DNA of 37,385 nucleotides from Gemmatimonadota bacterium (GTDB lineage Bacteria; Gemmatimonadota; Gemmatimonadetes; Longimicrobiales; Gaopeijiaceae): NCBI GenBank assembly GCA_003562075.1, contig PWWP01000054.1, positions 1 to 37,385 of the forward strand, read 5' to 3'. Shown piece by piece: positions 10,941 to 18,861 of this stretch (position 1 is its first letter; each line of letters starts with the position of its first letter). The notes under the pieces were generated by a model. It saw only the letters and a program-made list of their open reading frames with translations, ran no database searches and was not told where the DNA came from. The position numbers and the translations under genes were made by a program.

Positions 10941-12416
10941 GGCCGGAGGCGGAAGATCCGCCACCAGGCGCATTGACACGCTCAACTCGTCGAGCTGGAA
11001 GTGGGGCCGCAGAAACGCCACGGCCCGATACGCACCTGGCTTGCCCGGCACATCCACCACGTCCACCCGCGCTTCCCGGAGGGGACGCTTGGCCTTCACG
11101 TCAAAGGACGCATCGTCATTGCCGACCACGTAGTTGGCAATCCAGTTGTTGAGGAAAGTCTGGGCCTCGGACCGGGACATGTAGCCACCGATCTTATCCC
11201 GCATCATGGACTTCAGGTAATGAGCGAAGCGGGAAACGGCGAAGATATACGGGAGTTGGGCCGAAATCCGCGCGTTGGCCGTGGCCGCGTCCGAATCGTA
11301 GACCTTGGGCTTCTGAGCGCTCTGGACACTGAAGAAGGCCGCGTTGGAGGTCCCCTTCTGGTGGACCAGGGGCACGAACCCCATGTCGGCCAGCTCCTTC
11401 TCCCTCCGATCGGTGATCTGAGTCTCGGTGGGGCACTTCATGGCCACGTCGCCGGACTCGGTCCGGAAGTTGTGAACCGGTAGCCCCTCCACCAGGCCTC
11501 CGCTCTCCACGCCTCGGATGGTGGCACACCAACCGTGCTTGGCGAAGGCCTGGGTCACGCGTGAGCCCAGGGCCCACGCCGCATTCCCCCAGAGATAGCT
11601 GCCGTGTTCGCTTCCATCCACGCCCTCGTCGTAGTCGAAGGCCTCCACTGGCACGGTGTCCGGACCGTAGGGCTCCCGGAGAAGCATCCGCGGCATGGCC
11701 AGCGAGACGTACCGCGCATCTTCTGACTGACGGAAGGCCTTCCACTTGGCGTACTCGGTGGTGTCGAAGATCTTGGCCAGATCCCGGGGCTGGTCGAGCT
11801 GGGTGAAGCTCTCCAGGTTGAACATGGACGGCCCGGTGCCAGTGAGGAACGGCGCATGGGCCGCCGCCGCCACCTGGGAGATCTTCTCCAGAAGTTCGAT
11901 GTCCTGTCCCGACCGGCCAAACTCGTAGTCTCCGAGGAGGGCTCCGAAGGGGGCGCCACCGAAGACGCCGTACTCCTCTTCGTAGACCTTCTTGAAGAGC
12001 GCGCTCTGATCGAACTCAGGCGCCTTCTGGAGATCCTTCAAGACCTCCTTTTTCGAGGCGTTCAGCACCTTGATCTTGAGCATGGCGCTGGTCTCGGACT
12101 GGTTCAGGAGGTACTTGAGACCCCGCCATGTCCCCTCGAGTCGCTGAAACTCGGGATGGTGCATGACCTCGGAGAGCTGTCCGGAGATCAGCTCGTCGAT
12201 CTGGGCGATCCGAGCATTGAGCATGGACTCGGTGTCCCGGGATACCTGGATCGTGCCCTCCAGGATCTCGGCGACGAATTGCTTGACCAGTCCCTTCCCC
12301 CGCTCCTGCTGTCGAGCCTCTTCACCGAACCGACCCGATTCGACGATCTGGTCCAGGAGGGAGACCTCTTCAGTGGTCTCGGCGGCTCCCTGTTGCTGTT
12401 CTTGTGCCTCAGCCAT
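10935..12416 (-). CDS. tssC: TssC sheath large subunit
   Basis: TssC (VipB/ImpC family) forms the contractile sheath with TssB. The start at 12416 gives 493 residues: a Gln/Glu-rich N-terminal helix (MAEAQEQQQ), SLLDQIVE, then the hallmark HPEFQRLEGTWRGLKYLL. The protein continues with FGALLGDYEFG, LLREPYGPDTVPVEAF, and the C-terminal RFAHYLKSMMRDKIGGYMSR. The N-terminal helix is the usual ClpV-accessible element. Its first 8 bases overlap the end of tssB, and the ORF-track extension upstream is only tssB in another frame. The length matches the family. Confidence 0.97.
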   Translation of the reverse strand: MAEAQEQQQGAAETTEEVSLLDQIVESGRFGEEARQQERGKGLVKQFVAEILEGTIQVSRDTESMLNARIAQIDELISGQLSEVMHHPEFQRLEGTWRGLKYLLNQSETSAMLKIKVLNASKKEVLKDLQKAPEFDQSALFKKVYEEEYGVFGGAPFGALLGDYEFGRSGQDIELLEKISQVAAAAHAPFLTGTGPSMFNLESFTQLDQPRDLAKIFDTTEYAKWKAFRQSEDARYVSLAMPRMLLREPYGPDTVPVEAFDYDEGVDGSEHGSYLWGNAAWALGSRVTQAFAKHGWCATIRGVESGGLVEGLPVHNFRTESGDVAMKCPTETQITDRREKELADMGFVPLVHQKGTSNAAFFSVQSAQKPKVYDSDAATANARISAQLPYIFAVSRFAHYLKSMMRDKIGGYMSRSEAQTFLNNWIANYVVGNDDASFDVKAKRPLREARVDVVDVPGKPGAYRAVAFLRPHFQLDELSVSMRLVADLPPPAN

Positions 12417-12933
12417 CGGAATCGTCTCCTTCCTCAGACCCCAGCTCATCACGGAGTCGGTTCAGGGCTTCCTCGTCGGAGATGGTCTCCTGGAGGATCT
12501 CGTCCAGCTTCTCGTTCCCCTGTAGACTTCCCCGAAGATCTGCCAGCTGCTGGCGAAGCTCGAGAAGCTTCTTGATGGGGCCCACCTGCTGGGCCACTCG
12601 ATCGGGAGCGAAGTCGTCCAGGGACTTGAAGTCCAGGGAGACGTTGATATTCCCTGCCTCAGGATCGTCGCTCAGTTTGTTCTCTACCTGGATGTCCAGG
12701 TGGGGCTTCATGCTGGAGAGGACCTCGTCGAAGTTGTCAGGGGTGACCTCGACGAACTTCCGGTCCTTCAACCGGGGTTGTCCTTCCTGGGGGTGGCCCG
12801 AGAGATCAGCCAGAACTCCCATCACAAACGGGAGCTCCTTCATCTCAATGGCGCCACCCGTCTCCACCTCGTAGCTGATCTGCACCCGGGGGGCCCGGAC
12901 GCGTTCCAGCCGCTTCTGAATGCTCTCTGCCAT
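12409..12933 (-). CDS. tssB: TssB sheath small subunit
   Basis: TssB (VipA/ImpB family) pairs with TssC to build the sheath. The start at 12933 (MAESIQKRLERVRAPRVQISYE) has AGGAG seven bases upstream and gives 174 residues. Family segments seen are ELPFVMGVLADLSGHP, LKDRKFVEVTPDNFDEVL, and a C-terminal helical part with LRQQLADLRGSL, ending in an acidic tail. It is the first gene of the long minus-strand operon, directly next to the divergent promoter gap. The upstream extension in the track (GGDAEGSVGRVH...) shows no family similarity and is discarded. Confidence 0.96.
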   Translation of the reverse strand: MAESIQKRLERVRAPRVQISYEVETGGAIEMKELPFVMGVLADLSGHPQEGQPRLKDRKFVEVTPDNFDEVLSSMKPHLDIQVENKLSDDPEAGNINVSLDFKSLDDFAPDRVAQQVGPIKKLLELRQQLADLRGSLQGNEKLDEILQETISDEEALNRLRDELGSEEGDDSDG

Positions 12934-13124
12934 AGGAAACTCCTGGGCCGGACGGCCGACGGGAATTGAGAATGCCGGGATGGGTGCCCTCCCGCCTGCT
13001 TCAGGGCACACCTCCCTACGCCTGGATGGCAGGAGATGGACGCGGCCCACCGATCCTTCCGCATCTCCTCCAACCTTGGAAGTGGGGACCATAGGTCGGC
13101 ACCGAGGGGTTCGTCAAGCAACGA

Positions 13125-13137
13125 GGTGGTAACCACC
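13125..13137. promoter_or_regulatory. Palindrome GGTGGT-A-ACCACC
   Basis: A perfect 6-1-6 inverted repeat lies near the middle of the tssB-tssK divergent gap. It has the size of a dimeric regulator half-site pair. No family can be named. Confidence 0.35.
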
Positions 13138-13237
13138 GGACGCCCTTGCCGCCGCTCCTCCCGCAATCAACCTTGTCGGGGACCGGGAGGAAGTCGGAAC
13201 CCAGAAGGTTGGATAGTCCGATCCTTCACAGGGGCCT

Positions 13238-13273
13238 GTGGGTTGGGTACAACCAGGTGGGTTGACCACAACC
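13238..13273. promoter_or_regulatory. Two tandem operator-like palindromes upstream of tssK
   Basis: GTGGGTTGGGTACAACC (13238-13254) and GTGGGTTGACCACAACC (13257-13273) are 17-base near-identical direct repeats at 19-base spacing. Each contains the perfect inverted repeat GGTTG-N4-CAACC. They lie about 75-110 bases before the tssK start. The paired arrangement is typical of cooperative repressor or activator sites; the binding protein is unknown. Confidence 0.55.
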
Positions 13274-13347
13274 GGAGAAATCCATCCCGCCGGCCAGCAG
13301 GTCACCCCGCACCCAACATCCTTCATCAAGCAAAGCCGGTTTCAACC

Positions 13348-14706
13348 ATGCGTCAGACGCAAGGAGTCCTCTGGACGAAGGGCACGCTCCTAAGTCCTCA
13401 GCACCTCCAGACCCAGGACCGCTTCCTGGAGGATCTTCTGGAGTTCCGGACGGCCTCCCTGGCCTTTCGGCCATGGGGGTTCCGCTCCCTGGAGGTAGAC
13501 CGGGAAGCCCTGGAGGAAGGAGGAGCGCTGGCATTGAGCCAGGCGTCGGGCCTCTTCCCCGACGGCCTGGCCTTTCACCTGCCCGGCGGCGATCCCACGC
13601 CCCCTCCACGGTCCCTGGACGAGTTGTGGGAACCGGATCAGGAAGCCATGACCTTCTACCTCACCATTCCGGAGCGACGACAGGGGGGACGGAACGTAGG
13701 AGCCGAGCGAACCCGGGATGACGCTCGTTTTCTGTCCGAGGTGGAGCTTCTCCGGGATGAGAACACCGGGCAGATGGAAAAGCCGGTTCAGGTGGCCCGG
13801 AAGAACCTACGGATCCTGGCTGAGACCGAGAACCGGGAAGGAGCGACTGCCCTGCCCCTGGCTCGAGTCAAGAGGAATCCGGCAGGGGAGTTGGAGTTGG
13901 ACCCCCGCTTCGTCCCTCCCCTTCTCAATATTGAAGCCAGCGAGTACCTCATGGCCGTGGCCCGGCGCCTCCTGGAGCTTCTCACGGCACGGGCCGGAGC
14001 CCTCGCCTCCAGTCGGAGGGAACGGGCGGGAGGCCTTGCTGACTTCGGGTCCTCAAACGTGGCCAATTTCTGGCTCCTCTACACGCTGAACTCGGCACTC
14101 CCACGATTCCGACACCTCTTTGAGGTGAAGCGGGGACATCCAGTTCAGCTCTTCCAGGCCATGCTGGAGCTGGGCGGTGCACTGGCCACCTTCTCCAGCC
14201 GGGTTTCTCCTGCCGACTTTCCCACCTACGACCACCTGGATCTGGGCGCCACCTTCACGACCCTGGATGAACAGGTCCGGGAGCTCCTGGAAACCGTGGT
14301 GCCGGCCAATCACGTGGTCCTGCCCCTGCAACCGGCCGGATCGGCCACCTATGCCACGGCTCTGGAGAAGGAGGAATACCTTCGGGCACCCCAGCTCTTC
14401 CTTGCCATGCAAGCATCAGGAGATCAGAACGAGATCCTGCGAAAAGCTCCCCAGCTCCTGAAGGTGGCCGCAGCGGATCGTGTCAACACCCTTGTCCGTC
14501 AGGCTCTTCCTGGAATGCGATTGAACCACGTACCCAACCCCCCCGACGCAGTACCGGTACGGAGGGGCCATCACTACTTCTCCCTGGAAAAGGGGGAGGA
14601 ATGGGAAGCCATCCGGAGAGCACGAAACCTGAGCGTCTACGTGCCTTCCGATTTCCAGGAACCCAAACTGGAGCTGGTGCTGATCCTTCCAGAGACCAGG
14701 TCGTAG
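13348..14706 (+). CDS. tssK: TssK baseplate-membrane adaptor, first copy
   Basis: TssK trimers link the baseplate wedges to the TssJLM membrane complex. The start at ATG 13348 gives 452 residues (track start 13036 adds unconserved sequence). The N-terminus MRQTQGVLWTKGTLLSPQHLQ fits the family's WxxGxxLxPQHLQ region, followed by FLEDLLEF and WGFRSLEVD. A PLARVKR-like motif lies near 180, and a YDHLDLGATF segment near 300. The C-terminus ends VYVPSDFQEPKLELVLI, the receptor-binding end. It shares that whole plan with the second tssK at 16565 but differs throughout. Its last 70 bases lie antisense to the convergent GEFT-repeat gene. No clear ribosome site is seen. Confidence 0.92.
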   Translation: MRQTQGVLWTKGTLLSPQHLQTQDRFLEDLLEFRTASLAFRPWGFRSLEVDREALEEGGALALSQASGLFPDGLAFHLPGGDPTPPPRSLDELWEPDQEAMTFYLTIPERRQGGRNVGAERTRDDARFLSEVELLRDENTGQMEKPVQVARKNLRILAETENREGATALPLARVKRNPAGELELDPRFVPPLLNIEASEYLMAVARRLLELLTARAGALASSRRERAGGLADFGSSNVANFWLLYTLNSALPRFRHLFEVKRGHPVQLFQAMLELGGALATFSSRVSPADFPTYDHLDLGATFTTLDEQVRELLETVVPANHVVLPLQPAGSATYATALEKEEYLRAPQLFLAMQASGDQNEILRKAPQLLKVAAADRVNTLVRQALPGMRLNHVPNPPDAVPVRRGHHYFSLEKGEEWEAIRRARNLSVYVPSDFQEPKLELVLILPETRS

Positions 14707-16433
14707 GCCTGGGGACGATGAAGGGTGGCGGACTCGTCCGGGACCACTTCTTCCGTCTCCTGGGCCCCACCGCTTTCCCCACCCTCGGCTGCCTGGTCAT
14801 CGCCTGTCAGGGCGAAAAAGAGGATCACGGCCAGGGCCAGCACGAAGATCAGCCCCATCCCCACCAGAATCAGGACGGTGGAGGGACCTTTCCGACCACT
14901 CCAGGTGGCTCCCGGCGTCGCCCCGCCACCAGAGGGCATGGAAGGTGGCCGGGGTGCTGACGGGGGTCGGGGAGCCGGGGGACGTCCCCCGCTGGAAGGA
15001 ACTGCCGAGATCACGCGGGTGAATTCGCTGGGACCAGCTCGTCCCCCACTCCCACTGGAAGATGCTCCTCCTCCAGAATCCCTTCCCTGTGGGCCGGGTG
15101 GTGCCCCAGGGGGTGGCGGCGGTGGCGGCGGAGCCCCCTGACCCGAGGTGGGAGGAGCAGGGGGTGACTGGCTCCCCCGACCAGGCGGTGGAGGGGGTGC
15201 TCCCTGAGACCCGGAGGACGAGGACGGAGGAGGGTCATAGGACCGGAGGCGATCCAGGTAGCCGTCCGATGCCGACTCTCCCCCTGATGAATCCTTGGGG
15301 TCAGAGCTTCCCTGCCGGTAATCCAGCTGTGGCTCGGAGGACGGCGGTCCGGCGGGTCTGGAGGGAGGCGGTGGCGAAGGGGGCGCCGACTTCTCCACCG
15401 ACTCGCCAGGTCGAGGAACCCGGCCGAACTCCTGGGTGAAGGAGCCGGGAGAGGAGGGCTTGGCCGGAGGCTCCTCCTGCCTCGGGGCCCTGGGTGGTTC
15501 CGCTTTCCGGGGTGGAGCCTTCCCTGGATCCGGGGACGGCGATGCAGGGAGATTGGAATCGGTGTTCAGCTCCTTCCCCGGCGCTCCACGCCCGGCTGAT
15601 TCTCCTCCCCTGGAATGCGATTCCTCTGACGGTCCTTCCTCCCCTGGTCCCGGCTTCACGGCTCGGAAGAGACGGGTGAACTCCCCTGAATTCTGCGCAG
15701 GAGGGGGTGGGGGCGGGGATGGGGGAGGTGATTCGGCCGGAGTATTCTCCTCATGGGAAGGATCCGGGACGTCGTCCTCGGCCTGCGGGGCGGACTCGTC
15801 AGGCCGCACTGCCCGGAAGAGCTGCGTGAACTCCCCCGGCTCGTCCGCTTTGTCCGCTGACGACTCCGGTGGAGCAGAAGCCGGCTTCGGAGTCCTTGAA
15901 GGGGGCGACGGGGGCTGGGTCGGGGGCGCTGCCGAGGATCCCTCATTCCCGGCCACTTCCGGAGCTCCGGCTGGACCGGGACCTTCCGATTCCTCTGGAG
16001 GTGCGACGGCCTGGAAAAGCTGCGTGAACTCCCCCGGCTCGTCCTGGGACGGAGCCTCGGCCCCTTCTTGTTCGAGCGGTGCCTGATCCACATCCTCCTC
16101 CGCTCCTCCCGACTGGGGACTTCCGGCCAGGTCTGCCTCCTGGTCCTCCCGGCCCAGACCCAACCACCCCTCCAACGACCCTTCGTCCATGAGGAATCGA
16201 GTGACCAGCACCACGTCATCCTCGACTTCGTGACGCCGAAGGACCTTCTCCGCTTCGCCTGCCGAAAGTTCGGCCACCCGATTCAGGGCCGCATCTCCCC
16301 GGGCCGTCCCAGGTCGGACGAGATGGACCATGACAACGGTCCCTCCGGAGGCAACGGCGTGATGCGTCCGCACGTCCCCTTCGGTGACCTGTTCGACCAG
16401 TTGATACTTGGCTTCCAGCTCGGCTCGCGTCAT
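14637..16433 (-). CDS. Membrane protein with GEFTxLF repeats, T6SS-associated
   Basis: I recognise no characterised family. The 598-residue product has an N-terminal 95 residues that read like a degenerate protein-kinase N-lobe: KYQLVEQVTEGDVRTHHA, a VVMVHLV strand, then VVLVTRFLMDEGSL in hinge position. The glycine loop and VAIK lysine are missing and there is no C-lobe. A long Pro/Ser/Glu-rich disordered region follows. It carries five copies of a short motif: GEFTQLFQAV (134), GEFTQLFRAV (200), GEFTRLFRAV (250), GSFTQEFGRV (330) and SEFTRVISAV (469). One transmembrane helix lies at about 518-542, then a roughly 55-residue tail. The likely topology is repeats inside, tail in periplasm. It lies between two tssK genes on the opposite strand. 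The repeated Thr suggests a phosphorylation scaffold for the linked kinase and FHA protein (inference). Confidence 0.82.
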   Translation of the reverse strand: MTRAELEAKYQLVEQVTEGDVRTHHAVASGGTVVMVHLVRPGTARGDAALNRVAELSAGEAEKVLRRHEVEDDVVLVTRFLMDEGSLEGWLGLGREDQEADLAGSPQSGGAEEDVDQAPLEQEGAEAPSQDEPGEFTQLFQAVAPPEESEGPGPAGAPEVAGNEGSSAAPPTQPPSPPSRTPKPASAPPESSADKADEPGEFTQLFRAVRPDESAPQAEDDVPDPSHEENTPAESPPPSPPPPPPAQNSGEFTRLFRAVKPGPGEEGPSEESHSRGGESAGRGAPGKELNTDSNLPASPSPDPGKAPPRKAEPPRAPRQEEPPAKPSSPGSFTQEFGRVPRPGESVEKSAPPSPPPPSRPAGPPSSEPQLDYRQGSSDPKDSSGGESASDGYLDRLRSYDPPPSSSSGSQGAPPPPPGRGSQSPPAPPTSGQGAPPPPPPPPGAPPGPQGRDSGGGASSSGSGGRAGPSEFTRVISAVPSSGGRPPAPRPPSAPRPPSMPSGGGATPGATWSGRKGPSTVLILVGMGLIFVLALAVILFFALTGDDQAAEGGESGGAQETEEVVPDESATLHRPQAYDLVSGRISTSSSLGSWKSEGT

Positions 16434-16473
16434 AGGGGTTGGGTCAGGGGACGGTGAGGTGAAGAAAGGGTGG

Positions 16474-16503
16474 TTGTTTCCCGGAGAACGAGTCGTCTAG
16501 AAT
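16474..16503 (+). promoter_or_regulatory. Candidate promoter for second tssK
   Basis: TTGTTT (16474-16479), an 18-base spacer and TAGAAT (16498-16503) resemble a sigma-70 promoter. They lie in the 131-base gap between the divergent GEFT-repeat gene and the second tssK. The predicted transcript would start near 16510 with a leader of about 55 bases. Confidence 0.45.
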
Positions 16504-16564
16504 ACTACCCGTCGGCGACTCCCGGAAGCAAACCACCGGGCACCACCTTCCAACCGAGATTTCT

Positions 16565-17908
16565 ATGGAACCCAGGTCCCTGGCTCGCGTTGTCTGGGAA
16601 GAGGGCATGCATCTGGCCCAACATCACTTCCAGGCTCAGAATCGCTTCTTCGAGGACTCCTCACGCTTTGCCATCTCGTCCCTCTTCTTTCGCTCCTACG
16701 GTTTCGTGGGCCTGGAGCTGGACCGGGAAGCTCTCCTGAACGGGACGGTGTCGCTCACCCATGGCCGTGGCTTTCTTCCCGACGGTCTTCCCTTCCACTT
16801 CCCACACGACCCTCCCCCCGACCCTCTGGGGCTCAGGGACCTCTTTTCACCAACCCGACCGGCCCACGTCATCCACCTGGCGATCCCGGCCTTTCGACCA
16901 GGTGCGGCCAATGCCGCCGCCGACGACGATGTGGAGGCCCCGAGTCGGCGTTTCCTGTTGGATGAGGTGGATCGGATTGACGAGATCTCCGGAGAGGAGA
17001 CGGGCCAGGTCACCGTCGCACGGAAGAACTTCCGCTTGGTCCTGGACGACCACCTGGAGGAGATGGAGGGGATGATCACCCTCCCTGTGGCCCGGGTCAC
17101 TCGGGATGGAAGGGGCAGCTTTACCTACGATCCCAACTTCATCCCACCGGTGCTCCGCATCGGGGCGGTGCCGGCCCTGGGATCGCTCCTGGACCGGGTC
17201 CTGGAGATGGTTTCGGCCCGGGGCGAAGGACTCCGGGCTCAGCACGGGACCAGCCCTGGCGGGGAAGTAGCCGAGATGTGGCTCTCCCACGCCATTCACC
17301 AGAGCCTGCCCACCCTGCGCCACCTGCGGGAAACCAGGGGTGCCCATCCTGAGGCCCTCTACCAAGAGATGGCCCGGCTGGCAGGAGCTCTCTGTACCTT
17401 CGCCCTGGATGCCCATCCGTCGGACCTTCCCCTCTACGATCACGACGATCTGGGAGGGTGCTTCCGGGCGCTTGAACGGCACCTCCGGAGTCGCCTGGAG
17501 GTGGTCCTCCCCTCCGGCTCCTACCGCATCCCGTTCCTGCCGGCTGATCCGCCCTTCCGGAACGCCCAGGTCCAGGACCGGGAAGCGCTCCACTCCGCCC
17601 GGTTCTTCCTGAGTATCCAGGGATCGAGCTCCGCCGGGGAACTGGTGGAACTCACCCAGCGGTTGGTGAAGGTCTGTTCTGCTGAGCATATCGAACGGCT
17701 CGTCAGAGAAGCCTTCCCGGGGTTGAAGATGACGCACATCCCCTCCCCTCCTGCCGCCCTCCGTCCCGAGTCGGGAGCCCACTACTTCGAACTGGAGAAA
17801 TCAGGCCCCTGCTGGACAGCCATTGAGAAGTCGGGAACCCTGGGCATTTACGTCCCCGACTCGATTCCGGAGCCTGAGGTCCAACTGGTGGTTCTTCCGA
17901 AGGAGTGA
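16565..17908 (+). CDS. tssK: TssK baseplate-membrane adaptor, second copy
   Basis: This 447-residue protein is a second, divergent TssK. It begins MEPRSLARVVWEEGMHLAQHHFQ, the more usual TssK N-terminus (WxEGMxLxxQHFQ), then FFEDSSRFAISSLFFRSYGF. It keeps GFLPDGLPFHFP, ITLPVARVTRD, YDHDDLGGCFRAL and the C-terminal IYVPDSIPEPEVQLVVLP. Alignment by eye with the first copy shows the same segment order with low-to-moderate identity. It is therefore an old duplication or a family-wide pair, not a recent copy. It precedes tssL and tssM, so it may be the copy contacting the membrane complex (inference). A candidate promoter lies upstream; no strong ribosome site is visible. Confidence 0.92.
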   Translation: MEPRSLARVVWEEGMHLAQHHFQAQNRFFEDSSRFAISSLFFRSYGFVGLELDREALLNGTVSLTHGRGFLPDGLPFHFPHDPPPDPLGLRDLFSPTRPAHVIHLAIPAFRPGAANAAADDDVEAPSRRFLLDEVDRIDEISGEETGQVTVARKNFRLVLDDHLEEMEGMITLPVARVTRDGRGSFTYDPNFIPPVLRIGAVPALGSLLDRVLEMVSARGEGLRAQHGTSPGGEVAEMWLSHAIHQSLPTLRHLRETRGAHPEALYQEMARLAGALCTFALDAHPSDLPLYDHDDLGGCFRALERHLRSRLEVVLPSGSYRIPFLPADPPFRNAQVQDREALHSARFFLSIQGSSSAGELVELTQRLVKVCSAEHIERLVREAFPGLKMTHIPSPPAALRPESGAHYFELEKSGPCWTAIEKSGTLGIYVPDSIPEPEVQLVVLPKE

Positions 17909-17917
17909 TGGAGGCGG

Positions 17918-17931
17918 GCCTTCGGGAAGGC
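17918..17931 (+). terminator. Short hairpin after second tssK
   Basis: GCCTTC-GG-GAAGGC lies 10 bases after the tssK stop. It contains CTTCGG, a stable tetraloop context, but no T-run follows. It may be a weak terminator or a 3'-end stabiliser. Confidence 0.3.
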
Positions 17932-17982
17932 TCTGGGTGAACTGGAGGAGACACTGCGACGGAGTCGTGCGGCCTTGGACAT

Positions 17983-18058
17983 GGCCCATGGGCCCAGGCC
18001 CCCATATGTTGTCCCCTCCTTCCAGCCCTGGACGCTCCTTGAGGGGCACGTCCAGGGC
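17983..18058. promoter_or_regulatory. Palindrome and strong stem-loop upstream of tssL
   Basis: The 188-base gap before tssL has no gene. It contains a perfect 12-base palindrome GGCCCATGGGCC (17983-17994). It also holds a perfect 10-bp stem, GCCCTGGACG (18025-18034) with CGTCCAGGGC (18049-18058), around a 14-base loop, ending 38 bases before the tssL ATG. It may be an operator, attenuator or leader structure. Confidence 0.5.
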
Positions 18059-18096
18059 GGTGCAATCCGGAAAGAGTGCTGTCAGGAGACCCCCCA

Positions 18097-18801
18097 ATGC
18101 AGGCCAGCGCCACAGCCGTGTCCGAGACGTCCCCACAGGGTCAGCCTTCCATTGAGGGAAGGCTCGCTCGCGTCTTCCAGGAAATCTTCACCGTCATCGT
18201 CCGTATTCGGACGGACCGGCAGTCCGCCCAGAACGCAGACAGTTTCCGGGCCCACGCCAAGCGTCTTCTGGCCATGGCGGACGAGGAGGCTCGAGGAGCA
18301 GGATACAACAAGGAAACGGTCCGCCACGCCGTCTACGCCGTTGTGGCCTTCCTGGACGAAGCGATCTTGAATTCGAGCCAACCCATGTTCAGGGACTGGC
18401 CAAGAAGGCCGCTTCAGGAAGAGGTCTTCGGAGATCACATGGCCGGAGAGACCTTTTTCAAGACACTCTCCGACCTCCTGGAACAGGACGATTCCAGGGA
18501 ACTGGCAGATCTACTGGAGGTCTATCAACTGTGTCTCATCCTGGGATTCCGGGGGCGGTTCGCCTCCGATGGAGAGGGAGAGATCCATCGCTTTACCTCC
18601 AGGATCCGGGAGCGTATGGAGAGGATCCGAGGTGAACACCCGCCCCTGGCTCCTTCCGCTGGGTTCCCGGACCGGGAATCGGTGCCTCGGATCCGTGACC
18701 CGTGGGTGCGGCGACTGGCGGTCTTGCTGGTCGTTCTTTCGCTTATGGCGGTAGGAGCCTTCCTCCTCTATCGCTTCCTCCTGGCCTCCACCGGATTATA
18801 G
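18097..18801 (+). CDS. tssL: TssL inner-membrane complex protein (DotU/IcmH)
   Basis: TssL pairs with TssM in the inner membrane and contacts TssK in the cytoplasm. I use ATG 18097 (234 residues), which has AGGAG 9-10 bases upstream; the track's GTG at 18076 lacks one. The cytoplasmic helical domain shows YAVVAFLDEAILNSS, FGDHMAGETFFKTLSDLL and LLEVYQLCLILGFRGRF, the last being the most conserved DotU segment. One C-terminal transmembrane helix (LAVLLVVLSLMAVGAFLLYRF) anchors it. There is no OmpA-like peptidoglycan-binding extension, so cell-wall anchoring must come from elsewhere if present. tssM follows 60 bases later. Confidence 0.94.
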   Translation: MQASATAVSETSPQGQPSIEGRLARVFQEIFTVIVRIRTDRQSAQNADSFRAHAKRLLAMADEEARGAGYNKETVRHAVYAVVAFLDEAILNSSQPMFRDWPRRPLQEEVFGDHMAGETFFKTLSDLLEQDDSRELADLLEVYQLCLILGFRGRFASDGEGEIHRFTSRIRERMERIRGEHPPLAPSAGFPDRESVPRIRDPWVRRLAVLLVVLSLMAVGAFLLYRFLLASTGL

Positions 18802-18861
18802 AACCATGTATGACTCGAAATGGCATCCGGCAGGCGATCTGAACCACGAGAGGTGGATTGC

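Larger units (their letters stand above)
12934..13347. promoter_or_regulatory. Divergent promoter gap between tssB and tssK
   Basis: This 414-base gap separates the leftward structural operon from the rightward tssK. I see no convincing gene in it; ORFs at 12920-13132 and 13114-13329 look like shadows. It holds a 6-1-6 palindrome at 13125-13137 and two tandem palindromes at 13238-13273, listed separately. No clean -35/-10 pair could be assigned to either direction. The tssB ribosome site AGGAG is at the left end. Confidence 0.6.

Noticed and set aside
15100-15240. Pro/Gly-rich repeated DNA that looks like a tandem repeat
   Set aside because: It is explained as polyproline coding sequence of the GEFT-repeat protein; no regular DNA period was found.
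15436-16086. 216-residue Ser/Gly-rich plus-strand ORF
   Set aside because: Shadow of the repeat-rich GEFT gene. The other strand has the transmembrane helix and the five ordered motifs.
16847-17782. 311-residue minus-strand ORF
   Set aside because: Antisense to the second tssK.
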